A DNA stretch of 64,000 nucleotides from Acinetobacter calcoaceticus (GTDB taxonomy: Bacteria > Pseudomonadota > Gammaproteobacteria > Pseudomonadales > Moraxellaceae). The position numbers were made by a program, and so were the translations under genes. The notes below the pieces were generated by a model. That model searched no databases. It was not told where the DNA came from and worked only from the letters and a program-made list of their open reading frames with translations. Numbering within the stretch: the first letter of the stretch is position 1; every line of letters begins with the position of its first letter. Shown one piece after another: positions 33,710-42,915 of the stretch. The stretch spans positions 2,046,001 to 2,110,000 of the forward strand of contig NZ_LS999521.1 of assembly GCF_900520355.1 (NCBI RefSeq), given 5' to 3'.

Positions 33710-35857
33710 TTAAGCATATTGAGTGCGCGTAGTGTTGGAGTTAGTACTATTCATGTTCAAAGGTTGCTTGCCTTGTTCAGAAAATAAATATTGAATTAAT
33801 TGCGTCAACTCAACTTCCAACTGCCGTTTCTGAACTGTACTCAAATCTAAATTCTGAATTTGTTGCTGTAAATGTTTAATCGCATCAGCCTCATCCATTT
33901 TCAAAAATTGAATTGCATAGGCATAACCCAAAGCAGCACCCTTTAATAAGTTTTTATAGGGTAAGTCATGACTAATATTCACCACAATTGATGCTATTAC
34001 CCGTTCATTGTGACTCAGTTTTCGTAGAGGATCTCGCGCCACACGCTGACATGGATCTTTAAATGCATATTCACATGAATCTAGAAAACTTTGCGCAAGT
34101 CGATCCAGATCTTTTGCGTAGTTAGGCAACACGATTGCAAGCCCTTGCTTTACTTCTGTAATTAAGTTCTCAGCAAAAGCTTTAACAGAACTATCTCCCA
34201 TAGCAACACCAATAGAATCATAGTCCAGTAACGATGCATACCAAGCAAGCATCGCGTGTACGCCGTTCCACAGTCGGTTTTTGATTAATTGAATATCTGT
34301 AATTTGCTCAACCAAGACAACTTGGCGCAATTTTTCGAGTAAAGGGCTACCTTTTTCTACATAAATTGGCATATCAGTTTCGCTATGGAACAAGATTAAA
34401 TCCATGCTTTGTAATATATGTCCCGGCTGAAAATTACGACGCATATTATCTACATATAAAGAGGCCTGATTTTGCTGATCTTGGGTCAGTTTATTGCAAT
34501 CTTCAATTTCGACCTGCTCCTCTTGTTCCACATCAGATAAATGCTGTTCAAGAAAATGATGCTTAATGCGAAGCTGACGATATAGATTCTGATTAGATAG
34601 TTTTGAAACCATACGGTTTACAACGGTATCGCAAAAGTAATGTTCTTTTAAAATATGCTCTGTCACGTCCTCATCATTAGTTAGTTCTAAAAGTGCTTCT
34701 CTAAGATGCTTCATCACCAAATATTTGGCGCCAACTTTATTTAAAATAATTAAAAAAGTTAATGGTTCTATACATGTTTCTAATGTCGAGTTAAAACGAG
34801 CGTATAAACCCTTTGCAATCGTCTTTGACTCAGCTTCAATCGCTTGTTCAGGCAAGCAAAGTGCGATCAAACTTGAATGGGTATACATCTCTAACATTTG
34901 CTGTTCATTGTCTGAGTCAACAATTGTCATATTTTCAATGCGTTCATCATAAGAAAACTGCCCATAGCGAATGCTATAAGTTCCAAACGCATTTACCGCT
35001 TCGCGGAATAGGCTGTTTCGGGTAGAAGCAATAATACGTCTTGGTTTGGTGTATCCATCCCAGTGCGACAAGATTTGCGCTATATAACCGCCACCAATAG
35101 CACCAAAACCATGTATCCCAACGGTAAGTTGATTTAGGCTTTGCGGAAAAGGTTCTTGTACTGCTGGCATATCCACAATAGGAATAAATTGATCAAGATC
35201 TGTTAAAAAGTCATACATCTGATCGTAATAAAAATCGGCTTTTGCCAACATTTCATCATTTGGTTCTTTAATATCTTTTAATAAAATTGTTTGACCTTCT
35301 GATGTGTGCGCTGACGTTAAGCCATTTTCAGAATCTTCGAACATTAAACATTGGTTAGCATCTAAATGAAGTTGACTTGCTGCTTTTAGAAATATTTCAG
35401 GATGAGGCTTTCCATTTTGTACTTCATCCCCACAAGTAATCACATCAAAAAACTTATAAACATTTGCGTTAATTAAATATTCTTCTGCTATTGCTCTGCG
35501 ACTTGAAGTAGCCACAGCCATTCTCAAACCCGATTTTCTTAAACGTTCTAAAACTTGAACCAAACCTTTTTTGATAGGTACGCCGTTTTTTCGTATGTGG
35601 TCAAGCTCCATCTCATCGGCTCTTTTTCGTATCTCTTTATATGGAACATTTACACCATATAAACGTTGAGCCAATTGTTCAGCGGTAGTTGCACTTAAAC
35701 CTAAACATTGCATTAAATATTCGTGTGAAAATTCCTGTCCAATGAGTTCTTGAGATGCGTGTTGCAATGTTTGAAACCGCAACCTCTCAGTATCAAACAT
35801 TGTCCCATCCATATCAAAAATTGCTCCATGAACAGGTTTTCCATGAAAAATAAGCAC
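33710..35857 (-). CDS. mtlD: Bifunctional mannitol-1-phosphate dehydrogenase / phosphatase
   Basis: A 715-residue fusion. Residues 1-220 are a HAD phosphatase (FDMDGTMFD with D15 and D17; KPHPEIFLKAA; MFEDSENGL), and about 240-690 a polyol-specific dehydrogenase (nucleotide loop GIHGFGAIGGGY; the catalytic-lysine region near IKNRLWNGVHAM). Together they turn fructose-6-phosphate into mannitol-1-phosphate and then mannitol. This fused form is the known Acinetobacter MtlD, salt-inducible and used to make mannitol as a compatible solute. It is followed by about 110 bp and then the cob cluster. No PTS mannitol gene is nearby, consistent with synthesis and not uptake. Confidence 0.93.
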   Translation of the reverse strand: MLIFHGKPVHGAIFDMDGTMFDTERLRFQTLQHASQELIGQEFSHEYLMQCLGLSATTAEQLAQRLYGVNVPYKEIRKRADEMELDHIRKNGVPIKKGLVQVLERLRKSGLRMAVATSSRRAIAEEYLINANVYKFFDVITCGDEVQNGKPHPEIFLKAASQLHLDANQCLMFEDSENGLTSAHTSEGQTILLKDIKEPNDEMLAKADFYYDQMYDFLTDLDQFIPIVDMPAVQEPFPQSLNQLTVGIHGFGAIGGGYIAQILSHWDGYTKPRRIIASTRNSLFREAVNAFGTYSIRYGQFSYDERIENMTIVDSDNEQQMLEMYTHSSLIALCLPEQAIEAESKTIAKGLYARFNSTLETCIEPLTFLIILNKVGAKYLVMKHLREALLELTNDEDVTEHILKEHYFCDTVVNRMVSKLSNQNLYRQLRIKHHFLEQHLSDVEQEEQVEIEDCNKLTQDQQNQASLYVDNMRRNFQPGHILQSMDLILFHSETDMPIYVEKGSPLLEKLRQVVLVEQITDIQLIKNRLWNGVHAMLAWYASLLDYDSIGVAMGDSSVKAFAENLITEVKQGLAIVLPNYAKDLDRLAQSFLDSCEYAFKDPCQRVARDPLRKLSHNERVIASIVVNISHDLPYKNLLKGAALGYAYAIQFLKMDEADAIKHLQQQIQNLDLSTVQKRQLEVELTQLIQYLFSEQGKQPLNMNSTNSNTTRTQYA

Positions 35858-36024
35858 GTTTTTACCTCTTTTTTGATCATGTTTTATTCAGGGTATACAA
35901 AAAATTGGATAAAAAGGCAGGATGTTAATAAATGAAACATTAGTGGTTATTTTTTAATCAAAAATATAAGTAAACTGTTACTGAGCAGAGTTATAAGCCT
36001 AAAAAGGTTGAACAATATAAATAA

Positions 36025-36180
36025 TTATGAAGCTGGCTTTAAATACAAGAGCAGCAAGCCATCCTTGCTTGCTGTTCTTGGTTTATTCTTTTTGTTGCGC
36101 TGATCGTATTTATTTTTCTTAGTTCCATTTACCGCTGCTTGGACCTGCATGTTTTTATAATATCTTGCAGGTGTACACAT
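36025..36180 (-). CDS. Uncertain small ORF, 51 aa, behind an orphan Fur box
   Basis: Open frame from ATG 36178-36180 to TAA 36025-36027, starting MCTPARYYKNMQVQ and very basic in the middle (NGTKKNKYDQRNKKNKP). The frame remains open upstream to about 36252 without another ATG. No convincing ribosome binding site is seen; a hairpin near its 3' end (36049-36077) cuts through it. It could be a small iron-regulated protein, a decayed gene, or chance within a small RNA. Confidence 0.25.
   Translation of the reverse strand: MCTPARYYKNMQVQAAVNGTKKNKYDQRNKKNKPRTASKDGLLLLYLKPAS
36049..36077 (-). terminator. Hairpin in the orphan Fur transcript
   Basis: Arms GAGCAGCAAGC / GCTTGCTGTTC (10 of 11 paired) with a 7-base loop. 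On the minus strand the sequence after it is T-rich (CTCTTGTATTT) without a clean T run, so termination is only moderately likely. Confidence 0.45.
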
Positions 36181-36313
36181 ACCAAAAATCAACTCATCTT
36201 TCGCCGTTATTCTTGTCTGAGCCTCTGGTATAACTTTAAATCGCCTAAAAACTTAGTATTACAGTAGTAGGCGTTAAATTTAATTATTAAAATATTCTTT
36301 AACTTTTAATATA

Positions 36314-36346
36314 GATAATGATAATCATTTTCATTTGTTGATGCAA
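36314..36346 (-). promoter_or_regulatory. Fur box overlapping a minus-strand sigma70-like promoter
   Basis: GATAATGATAATCATTTTC (36314-36332) matches 18 of 19 positions of the E. coli Fur consensus. On the minus strand TTGCAT (36341-36346) and TATCAT (36318-36323) are spaced by 17 bases, a good -35/-10 pair. Transcription would run leftwards from about 36311, away from the receptor gene and toward mtlD, 450 bp distant. Confidence 0.7.
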
Positions 36347-36417
36347 GTTTATTTTGCTATTTTTATATTTAATAAGGAATATCTATGATTTATAGATATT
36401 CCTTATATCAACTCACA

Positions 36418-38652
36418 TTAATAATTAAATGTATAACTGAGGCCATAAGTACGTCCTTCAGCTGGGATACTTTCTACAAGCCCATATACTTTTTCTGCTT
36501 GTTGACTATAGACAGTACGATAGTCTCTATTCCAAACATTATATACACCAAAATCTATACGTCCTTTCCACCACGCTGGGAAATGTGCCAAAACATCCAT
36601 CGTGCTATAGCCTTTAATTTTTACAGCTGAAAGTGAGTCATCTTTTACGGCTTCATTTGTACCCTTTATAGCAAGCATTTGCACACGAGCGCCATATCCC
36701 TCATCATTGTTCCACTCGGCAAAAACAGTACCTTTGATTGGTGATACCTGAAAAGCATTCAACTCTTTCCATTTACCATCCGTATCTTTATATTGACCTC
36801 GCGTATAACCAAGCGTTCCCCCCACTTTAAACTCTTCCATAAATGGATAGGTCGCCGTTAGTTCAGCACCATATACACGCTGGTCTTTGTCCATAACCTC
36901 AGCAACAGTTTCTTTATTACTGTTCTTGTAAAACTGAACTACTTTATCTGAAGTATTATAGAAACCTGTTATACCTAGATTTAGGCTTTGCTCCCCTTGT
37001 AAACGCCAGCCTAGTTCATAGCTGTTTACACTAATAGGTTGGATATTCGCTGTTGAGATATTAAATGCATCACGCATCATTCGTTGTACATCTGGAAAGC
37101 TAAAACCTTGAGAGAAATTAGCAAATATTTGCTGCTCGTCTGTTAATTCATATATCGCTCCCAAATTGAATAAAACCGCATCGTCATTTACAGCTCCGTT
37201 TGGCTGTATCCCATTTTTAGTCGAGTACTGTTCAGTTTCAGCTTTAATATATTGATAACGAGTACCAGCCTGGACATTCATACGGTCCGTTAAAGCGTAA
37301 TCACCTTGTAAAAAAACGCCAGCGCTTTGAATTGTTGTATTTGGACCAGCATCGGAGATTTTACCTGTGGGTTTATATGTCAAACCTGTATTAAATGCTG
37401 TGAAGTGCTCATAATGTTGATGATCTTTTTCATGTTCATAATCTAAACCATAAGTTAGATTAAGATCACGATTTATAATATTTAAATCACTTTGTACTGT
37501 TGACCGCAGACCAGCAACTTCGATTTCAGATTGAGATTGTTTTGCTTCTGTACTTTCCCCTCCTAAAAAGACTGGAAAGAAACGAGCGTCTTCTTTACGG
37601 TAATATCCTTCTAGATTTAAGACCTGACCTAAAATATCTTTATTTTGGTATTGAGTGTTGAATGCGTAGCGCTCTGTAAAAGGCTGATTAGATATTTCTA
37701 AACCCTTCTTCCCAATATATGAATTAGGCGCTCCTCCATAAATATAATTTTTCCCATAATCAGGACCATAATTCGTGTCTTGTTCATCTTTATAATATTG
37801 CGCACCCAAACTTAGTGATTGGTTATCAGTTAAATCTATATTTATACGACTGTTAATATCAATTGTATCAGTGTCAGGACGGCTACCCTGCATAGGTGCT
37901 ATAGCAATACGATCACCATGGCTATCGAACTGAGACCCGCGACTAGTGAAATTAGCCCCTAAGAAACCATTTATATTATCTTTATTAAATGAAATAGATT
38001 GGCCAACTTCATAAGCTAGACTATCACTCCGAAATGTATCAGAAGACGTAATACCAAGTTTAGTCTCAAAACTCACAGGTTTAGTCGAATCAGCACGTTT
38101 TGTAATAATATTAATGATCCCACCGGTAGAACCAGATCCATAAATACTCGTAGCTCCAGCAAGGACTTCTATACGTTCAATCATGCCTGGGCTAATACTA
38201 TTTAACTGTCGAGCAACATCGCGTGATCCATTTTGAGATACGCCGTCAATCATGATCATGACATCACGACCACGCATTGTTTGCCCATAGTTGGTACTCG
38301 TTCCGCTACTCACCCCAAGTGATGGAACTAACTGAGCCAGAATATCGGCAATTTTTCGTCCAGCTGTTGCTTGTTGTTCAATTTGCTGCTTCTCAATCGT
38401 TTGAACTGTACCTGCAATTTCAGCAATATTTTTGGGTGTTCTTGTCGCCGTCACTATAATTTTTTGCAATTGAGCTACAGGCTTTTGTATCGCTTGATTA
38501 TTAAGGGTTGCCTTCTCAATATTTGTATTCGCATAAACCTGCTGCGCAAATATTGCTGCTACAGCAATACAACAAGGTTTTAATTTAAAATATCGTGGTT
38601 TAGCACACGTCAAATGATTTGAGTTAGCCCCGACCTTTTTATATTGATGCAT
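36418..38652 (-). CDS. TonB-dependent receptor, IutA (ferric aerobactin) type
   Basis: Outer-membrane receptor of 744 residues with an unusually long N-terminus before the signal helix (LKPCCIAVAAIFAQQVYA), a plug domain (about 65-190) and a 22-strand barrel ending YGLSYTFNY. The TonB-box area reads QKIIVTATRTP. The plug (LKDALAQLIP-like ADILAQLVPSLGVSSGTSTNYGQTMRGRDVMIMIDGV, then SGSTGGIINIITK) closely follows E. coli IutA. The substrate could be aerobactin or another hydroxamate/citrate siderophore; none is made by genes in this window. A Fur box precedes it. Confidence 0.88.
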   Translation of the reverse strand: MHQYKKVGANSNHLTCAKPRYFKLKPCCIAVAAIFAQQVYANTNIEKATLNNQAIQKPVAQLQKIIVTATRTPKNIAEIAGTVQTIEKQQIEQQATAGRKIADILAQLVPSLGVSSGTSTNYGQTMRGRDVMIMIDGVSQNGSRDVARQLNSISPGMIERIEVLAGATSIYGSGSTGGIINIITKRADSTKPVSFETKLGITSSDTFRSDSLAYEVGQSISFNKDNINGFLGANFTSRGSQFDSHGDRIAIAPMQGSRPDTDTIDINSRINIDLTDNQSLSLGAQYYKDEQDTNYGPDYGKNYIYGGAPNSYIGKKGLEISNQPFTERYAFNTQYQNKDILGQVLNLEGYYRKEDARFFPVFLGGESTEAKQSQSEIEVAGLRSTVQSDLNIINRDLNLTYGLDYEHEKDHQHYEHFTAFNTGLTYKPTGKISDAGPNTTIQSAGVFLQGDYALTDRMNVQAGTRYQYIKAETEQYSTKNGIQPNGAVNDDAVLFNLGAIYELTDEQQIFANFSQGFSFPDVQRMMRDAFNISTANIQPISVNSYELGWRLQGEQSLNLGITGFYNTSDKVVQFYKNSNKETVAEVMDKDQRVYGAELTATYPFMEEFKVGGTLGYTRGQYKDTDGKWKELNAFQVSPIKGTVFAEWNNDEGYGARVQMLAIKGTNEAVKDDSLSAVKIKGYSTMDVLAHFPAWWKGRIDFGVYNVWNRDYRTVYSQQAEKVYGLVESIPAEGRTYGLSYTFNY

Positions 38653-38728
38653 TTTTTCCTTTCTCCAAGCCCAAAAGTTATTAGTTAAGTTTTATAAGGC
38701 TCGGAATAATACTAAATATAAGTAATAA

Positions 38729-38743
38729 TGAGAATTGTTTTTA
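38729..38743. promoter_or_regulatory. Probable Fur box of the IutA-like receptor
   Basis: TGAGAATTGTTTTTA matches 10 of 14 fixed positions of the 7-1-7 Fur motif and continues AATAATGAGAATT on its left. It lies about 75 bp upstream of the receptor start, where a Fur operator is expected. Confidence 0.6.
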
Positions 38744-38816
38744 TTAAAAAATTTAATTTAATACTACCTATCTTAAAATTAGTTAATTTAATGAGATAAG
38801 AAAGAGATTTATTTTA

Positions 38817-39281
38817 CTAATCAAGCACATCAACAAATTGAGCATTTAAAAGCTGAGCTAAATCTTTAGGGTTTAAACCAATATCAAGCCCTCTTTTTCC
38901 GCCACTGACATAAATTTTGCTAAAGTTTTGTGCTGATGCATCAATGACAGTTTTTAAACGTTTCTTTTGGCCTAAAGGGCTAATTCCTCCTACCAAATAT
39001 CCAGTTAAACGTTCAGCATCTTTAGGGTTAGCCATCTGTAATTTTTTACATCCAAACGCCGTAGCTACTTTTTTTAAATTTAATTGGTGATTAACCGGCA
39101 AGACAGCAACAAAATAATTCTTATCGTCACTTACCATTAGAGTTTTAAATACTTCTTTTACATCTAAAGCTAATTTTTCGGCTGCCTCTAACCCAAAACT
39201 TTTGGCATTTGAATCATGTTCATATTCATGAATAGAAAATTCAATTTTATTACTTTTTAACAATCTGCATGCAGGAGTCAT
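38817..39281 (-). CDS. ybaK: Cys-tRNA(Pro) deacylase YbaK/EbsC
   Basis: Trans-editing enzyme of 154 residues that hydrolyses Cys mischarged onto tRNA-Pro. The YbaK fold motifs are present: the N-terminal [20 protein letters not shown], the lysine in [11 protein letters not shown], the central [16 protein letters not shown] and the [17 protein letters not shown] loop. Length is normal for the family. It is monocistronic, converging on nothing and separated from the IutA-like receptor by its promoter region. Confidence 0.93.
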   Translation of the reverse strand: MTPACRLLKSNKIEFSIHEYEHDSNAKSFGLEAAEKLALDVKEVFKTLMVSDDKNYFVAVLPVNHQLNLKKVATAFGCKKLQMANPKDAERLTGYLVGGISPLGQKKRLKTVIDASAQNFSKIYVSGGKRGLDIGLNPKDLAQLLNAQFVDVLD

Positions 39282-39470
39282 AATAAATGGTGTTATAGAT
39301 GAAATTTTTCCGATTATAGGTTTTTTAGAAAAATTTTAAAATTTACTTAGGCTATTTACAACAGTTACATAAAAACTCAATCAGCAACTGAAGAAAAAAT
39401 AATCTCACCTTGATATTCGCGGCTCGACTCCATATATTTTATTTAGATTTGAAGTCTGAGCTGACAATTT

Positions 39471-39773
39471 ATGAGTTATAAACACAACAATCTGATGGCA
39501 ATGCGTCATCGTTTTTGGGATGAATCTTCAGATTCTGTATTAAATGAAAAACAGTTTTTGCAGCAGACGTTAATTGAACAAGGTATTTTTAATAATGCAA
39601 CTCTTGATGATGTTAAGTATTTCTTTTATACCCTGCCGAGCATCATTATTGTGAAAGCTCATGCACTTGGTTTTATGCATGATTCAGTCAAACAGATGTT
39701 ATTGCAACATATTCAGAGTAATCGCCTTCATTTGATGCAGAAATCTGAATTAAAGATTCAATTTAAGATGTAA
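39471..39773 (+). CDS. Hypothetical protein, 100 aa
   Basis: Soluble, helical small protein with many histidines and glutamines (MSYKHNNLMAMRHRFW at the start, MLLQHIQSNRLHLMQ near the end). No signal peptide, membrane segment or known motif. It precedes the AarF-like gene by about 230 bp on the same strand, enough for separate promoters. No family is recognised. Confidence 0.62.
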   Translation: MSYKHNNLMAMRHRFWDESSDSVLNEKQFLQQTLIEQGIFNNATLDDVKYFFYTLPSIIIVKAHALGFMHDSVKQMLLQHIQSNRLHLMQKSELKIQFKM

Positions 39774-40005
39774 TCCGTTTTGTTATCAAAGATCCGTTTT
39801 ATTTTAGTTTTACTTATCTGAAGGATGTTAATTTCTTAAATTTCTATATTGCTCAGGCTATTTAAGAGCTAATGAAATAAAGATGGTAATTTCGACCTAT
39901 CATTCAGTCCGAGAGAACTATTTTAATACGCTTAAAACATGTAATATTCGTTACAATTTTAGATCACAGCGTTTGGCTGCATGATGCGCATAGGATTCTA
40001 TTTTC

Positions 40006-41379
40006 ATGTCAAATCAGAAAGATAAGCTTAAGAGTTTAAAAACTTCTTCCATGGATCGACGCTTATCAATCGCGAAAGCTTCTTTACTTGCGGGAACACG
40101 TTGGGCAACTGCAAGTGCTTCTTCTATTTTTTCTAATGATGAAGAAAAAGAAAAGAAACGCAAAAAAGCGATGAGCGAACAAGCTAATTATCTGGTTTCT
40201 GAAATAGGTAAACTTAAGGGTTCTATTGTTAAAATTGGGCAAATGATGGCTCTTTATGGTGAACATTTTTTACCAGAAGAGATTACACAAGCATTAAATA
40301 CCCTAAATAACCAAACCGTTGCTTTAGATTGGCCTGCAATTAAGCCACATCTACAAGAACAACTGGGCGCTAAATTAAATGATTTAACAATTGACCATGA
40401 GCCAATTGGTACCGCCTCTCTCGCACAAGTACACCGTGCAACACGTAAATCAGATGGCTTGGAATTAGTCCTAAAAATTCAATATCCAGGTGTTGCCAAC
40501 GCAATTGATTCAGATATGAGCTTGTTTAAAAACATGCTTAAACTGACACGTATGGTGCCACAAACCCGTGAATTTGATCAGTGGTTTGATGAAGTGCGTG
40601 AGATGATGCATCGTGAAGTTGACTATGATGTTGAAGCTGCCACTACTCGTCGCTTCGCTGAACGTTTAAAAGATGACGAGCGTTATATTGTTCCGACAAT
40701 TGTAGATGAATATTGTACGAACCAAGTACTTTGCATGACTTTCGAACGCGGTGTCCCAATCAATAGCCCTGTTATGTTGTCTTTGCCTCAAGAGCGTCGT
40801 AATCAGCTTGGTGAAGCTTCACTAGAAATTGCTGTTCGTGAAATTTTTGAATGGGGTGAAATGCAAACCGACCCTAACTTCGGTAACTACCTTGTCCGTT
40901 TAGGTAATGGCCAAGATGTTCAGGATAAAATTGTATTATTAGACTTTGGTGCTATCCGTCAGTTTGATGAACATTTGTTATCGGTAGCACGTAATTTAAT
41001 TCAGGCGGGTTATCAGCATGATAAACATGCGATGGTACAAGCAATGACTGGATATGAGTTTTTTGAGGCAATGCCTGAAAGTATTAAACCGGGCATGGCC
41101 GATGTCTTTTTAATCGCGACAGAAGCATTTAGTACCCCTGTAAATAATCCAGAAATGCCCGCCGGCCTTATGGATGAACATGAACGTTATGACTGGAAGA
41201 AAAGTCAATTACATAGTCGTGTTATGCAGCAAGCAAGTAAATCAATGGCATCACGTTATTTCTCAGTTCCTCCAAAAGAATTTATGTTTATTAGCCGTAA
41301 ATTTATTGGAGCTTACACATTTATGACGGTTATTGATGCAAAAACAAATGTGCGACGTATGATTCGTAACTTTGCTTAA
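40006..41379 (+). CDS. ABC1/AarF (UbiB-like) atypical kinase
   Basis: A 457-residue protein-kinase-like ATPase of the UbiB/ADCK family. The KxGQ motif (VKIGQMM, about residue 75), the alanine-rich loop PIGTASLAQVHRA, the lysine in LVLKIQYPG, the catalytic TDPNFGNYL and the metal-binding LLDFGAIRQ are all present. There are no C-terminal transmembrane helices, unlike UbiB proper, so it may be an ADCK paralogue and not the ubiquinone-biosynthesis UbiB. It is likely linked to quinone or lipid metabolism; the client is unknown. Confidence 0.88.
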   Translation: MSNQKDKLKSLKTSSMDRRLSIAKASLLAGTRWATASASSIFSNDEEKEKKRKKAMSEQANYLVSEIGKLKGSIVKIGQMMALYGEHFLPEEITQALNTLNNQTVALDWPAIKPHLQEQLGAKLNDLTIDHEPIGTASLAQVHRATRKSDGLELVLKIQYPGVANAIDSDMSLFKNMLKLTRMVPQTREFDQWFDEVREMMHREVDYDVEAATTRRFAERLKDDERYIVPTIVDEYCTNQVLCMTFERGVPINSPVMLSLPQERRNQLGEASLEIAVREIFEWGEMQTDPNFGNYLVRLGNGQDVQDKIVLLDFGAIRQFDEHLLSVARNLIQAGYQHDKHAMVQAMTGYEFFEAMPESIKPGMADVFLIATEAFSTPVNNPEMPAGLMDEHERYDWKKSQLHSRVMQQASKSMASRYFSVPPKEFMFISRKFIGAYTFMTVIDAKTNVRRMIRNFA

Positions 41380-41389
41380 TTTAATAAAG

Positions 41390-41418
41390 GACTAGAATGA
41401 TTCTATGTCATTCTAGTC
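41390..41418. repeat. Perfect 11-bp-arm inverted repeat after the AarF-like gene
   Basis: GACTAGAATGA / TCATTCTAGTC (41390-41400, 41408-41418) with a 7-base loop, 10 bp past the stop codon. There is no T run after it on either strand, so it may be a weak terminator, an mRNA-stabilising hairpin or an operator. Confidence 0.6.
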
Positions 41419-41599
41419 AATACATCTCTACTCACCCAATAACCAAATTATTTTAAACAAATAAAATCAAAAACTTAAAATAATTTCACTTCTTAACTAC
41501 CATTTATCTACTCATTTTTGGAATGTCAGTAACGACATAGTTTTTTACTATCAGGCGTGTCAGCATAAAACAATAACAATGTGTTAGGACACCATAATC

Positions 41600-42892
41600 A
41601 TGACAAGTATGATCAATAAAGCTCAGGGTTTGGGTTTATCGCTGATCACTAAATTGGCTGGAAGCGATGTACTTGATCAACTCAAGTTGCGTAAATTTAT
41701 AGAAAAATCTCTTTATCAAGGTTCGAAAGCTGGTTTTAGAGCGTTAAGCCAGACTCAAAAAGCATTTAAACCGAAACAGATCTCCCAACAGCGGTTACCT
41801 CAACAACAAAAAACTCTGTTTGATTTAAGCCTAACTGAAGAACAACAAATGACCTCTGAAGCAATGTCTCAATTTGCTCAAGAAGTTTTATTAGGGTTAG
41901 CTCACGAAGCTGATCAAGCTGGTCAGTTTCCAGAAAGTCTCTGGCAATATTTAGAAGATTTAGGACTCAATTACTATGCCCTTCCAGAAGCACTCGGTGG
42001 TGTAGCAGCTGAACAAAATATTGTTAGTAATTTACTGATTGCCGAGAAACTAGCACAAGGTGATTTTAGCCTTACAGCAGGATTACTCAGTACATTTAGC
42101 GTCATTAATGCAATCACGCGTTGGGGTTCAACCGAAGTTCAATCGATGTACTTACCTTGTTTTGCAGAAGACTCAGACATTACAGCAACTTTTGCGGTAC
42201 AAGAAGCCACTCCGGCTTTTAATCCTTATGAATTAAAAACCAAAGCCTCACTTGAAAATGATCAATTTTTTATTGATGGTGAAAAAACACTTGTTATTTT
42301 AGGTGATTTGGCCGATGTATTTATCGTAAGTGCAGACTTTAACGGCAAGCCAGATGTATTTGTTGTGCAATGCAACGAAACAATTTCAATTAAAAACACC
42401 TCCGCCATGGGTCTTAAAGCGACAGAAACGGCAACTTTACGCTTTAATAACACACCTGCTCTACGCTTAGGTGCAGCAGATTTTGATTACACCGCCTTTT
42501 TAGATTTAGGTAATTTAATGTGGTGTGCAATGGCTGTGGGTACCTGTGAAGCGGTTAAAGCGTATTGTATTAAATATGCCAATGAACGAACTGCTTTCGG
42601 TGAACCAATTTCACATCGGCAAAGTGTCGCTTTCATGATTGCAGATATGGCAATTGAAATTGACGCAATGCGTATGCTGGTTTTAAATGCGGCAAGCCTT
42701 GCAGAATCAGGCAAGTCGTTCCACCGTGAAGCTTATCTGGCCCAACTACTTTGTGCTGAAAAATCCATGAAAATTGGTACAGATGGTGTGCAAATTCTTG
42801 GTGGACATGGTTTCACAAAAGAACACCCAGTTGAACGTTGGTACCGTGATTTACGAGCTACTGCAATTTTACAATCTGGCTTACATGCTTAA
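41600..42892 (+). CDS. Acyl-CoA dehydrogenase homologue without a recognisable catalytic base
   Basis: A 430-residue flavoprotein-fold protein: a polar N-terminal extension of about 70 residues, then the three ACAD domains (helical N, beta middle with TATFAVQEATPAFNPYELKT, helical C with ERTAFGEPISHRQSVAF and GGHGFTKEHPVERWYRDLRATAIL). It stops eight residues later (QSGLHA), where active enzymes continue YEGT with the catalytic Glu. The alternative Glu of isovaleryl-CoA dehydrogenases also reads as Gly (LDLGNL). It lies 23 bp before a second, apparently competent dehydrogenase, so it may act as its partner subunit. Confidence 0.87.
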   Translation: MTSMINKAQGLGLSLITKLAGSDVLDQLKLRKFIEKSLYQGSKAGFRALSQTQKAFKPKQISQQRLPQQQKTLFDLSLTEEQQMTSEAMSQFAQEVLLGLAHEADQAGQFPESLWQYLEDLGLNYYALPEALGGVAAEQNIVSNLLIAEKLAQGDFSLTAGLLSTFSVINAITRWGSTEVQSMYLPCFAEDSDITATFAVQEATPAFNPYELKTKASLENDQFFIDGEKTLVILGDLADVFIVSADFNGKPDVFVVQCNETISIKNTSAMGLKATETATLRFNNTPALRLGAADFDYTAFLDLGNLMWCAMAVGTCEAVKAYCIKYANERTAFGEPISHRQSVAFMIADMAIEIDAMRMLVLNAASLAESGKSFHREAYLAQLLCAEKSMKIGTDGVQILGGHGFTKEHPVERWYRDLRATAILQSGLHA

Positions 42893-42915
42893 ATGATCAA
42901 TCAGAGGATACTATA

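Larger units (their letters stand above)
35858..36417. other. 560-bp region with an orphan Fur-type promoter
   Basis: Lies between the mtlD start and the IutA-like receptor stop. No certain gene is present. It contains a near-consensus Fur box over a sigma70-like promoter pointing left (36314-36346), a CGCCTA/TAGGCG inverted repeat (36242-36273), an 11-base-arm hairpin (36049-36077) and a 51-codon minus-strand frame (36025-36180). The mtlD promoter must lie near its left end. Confidence 0.6.

Noticed and set aside
36418..38652. IutA-like receptor as part of an aerobactin cluster
   Set aside because: No iucABCD-type genes are present; the receptor stands alone, so it probably takes up foreign siderophores.
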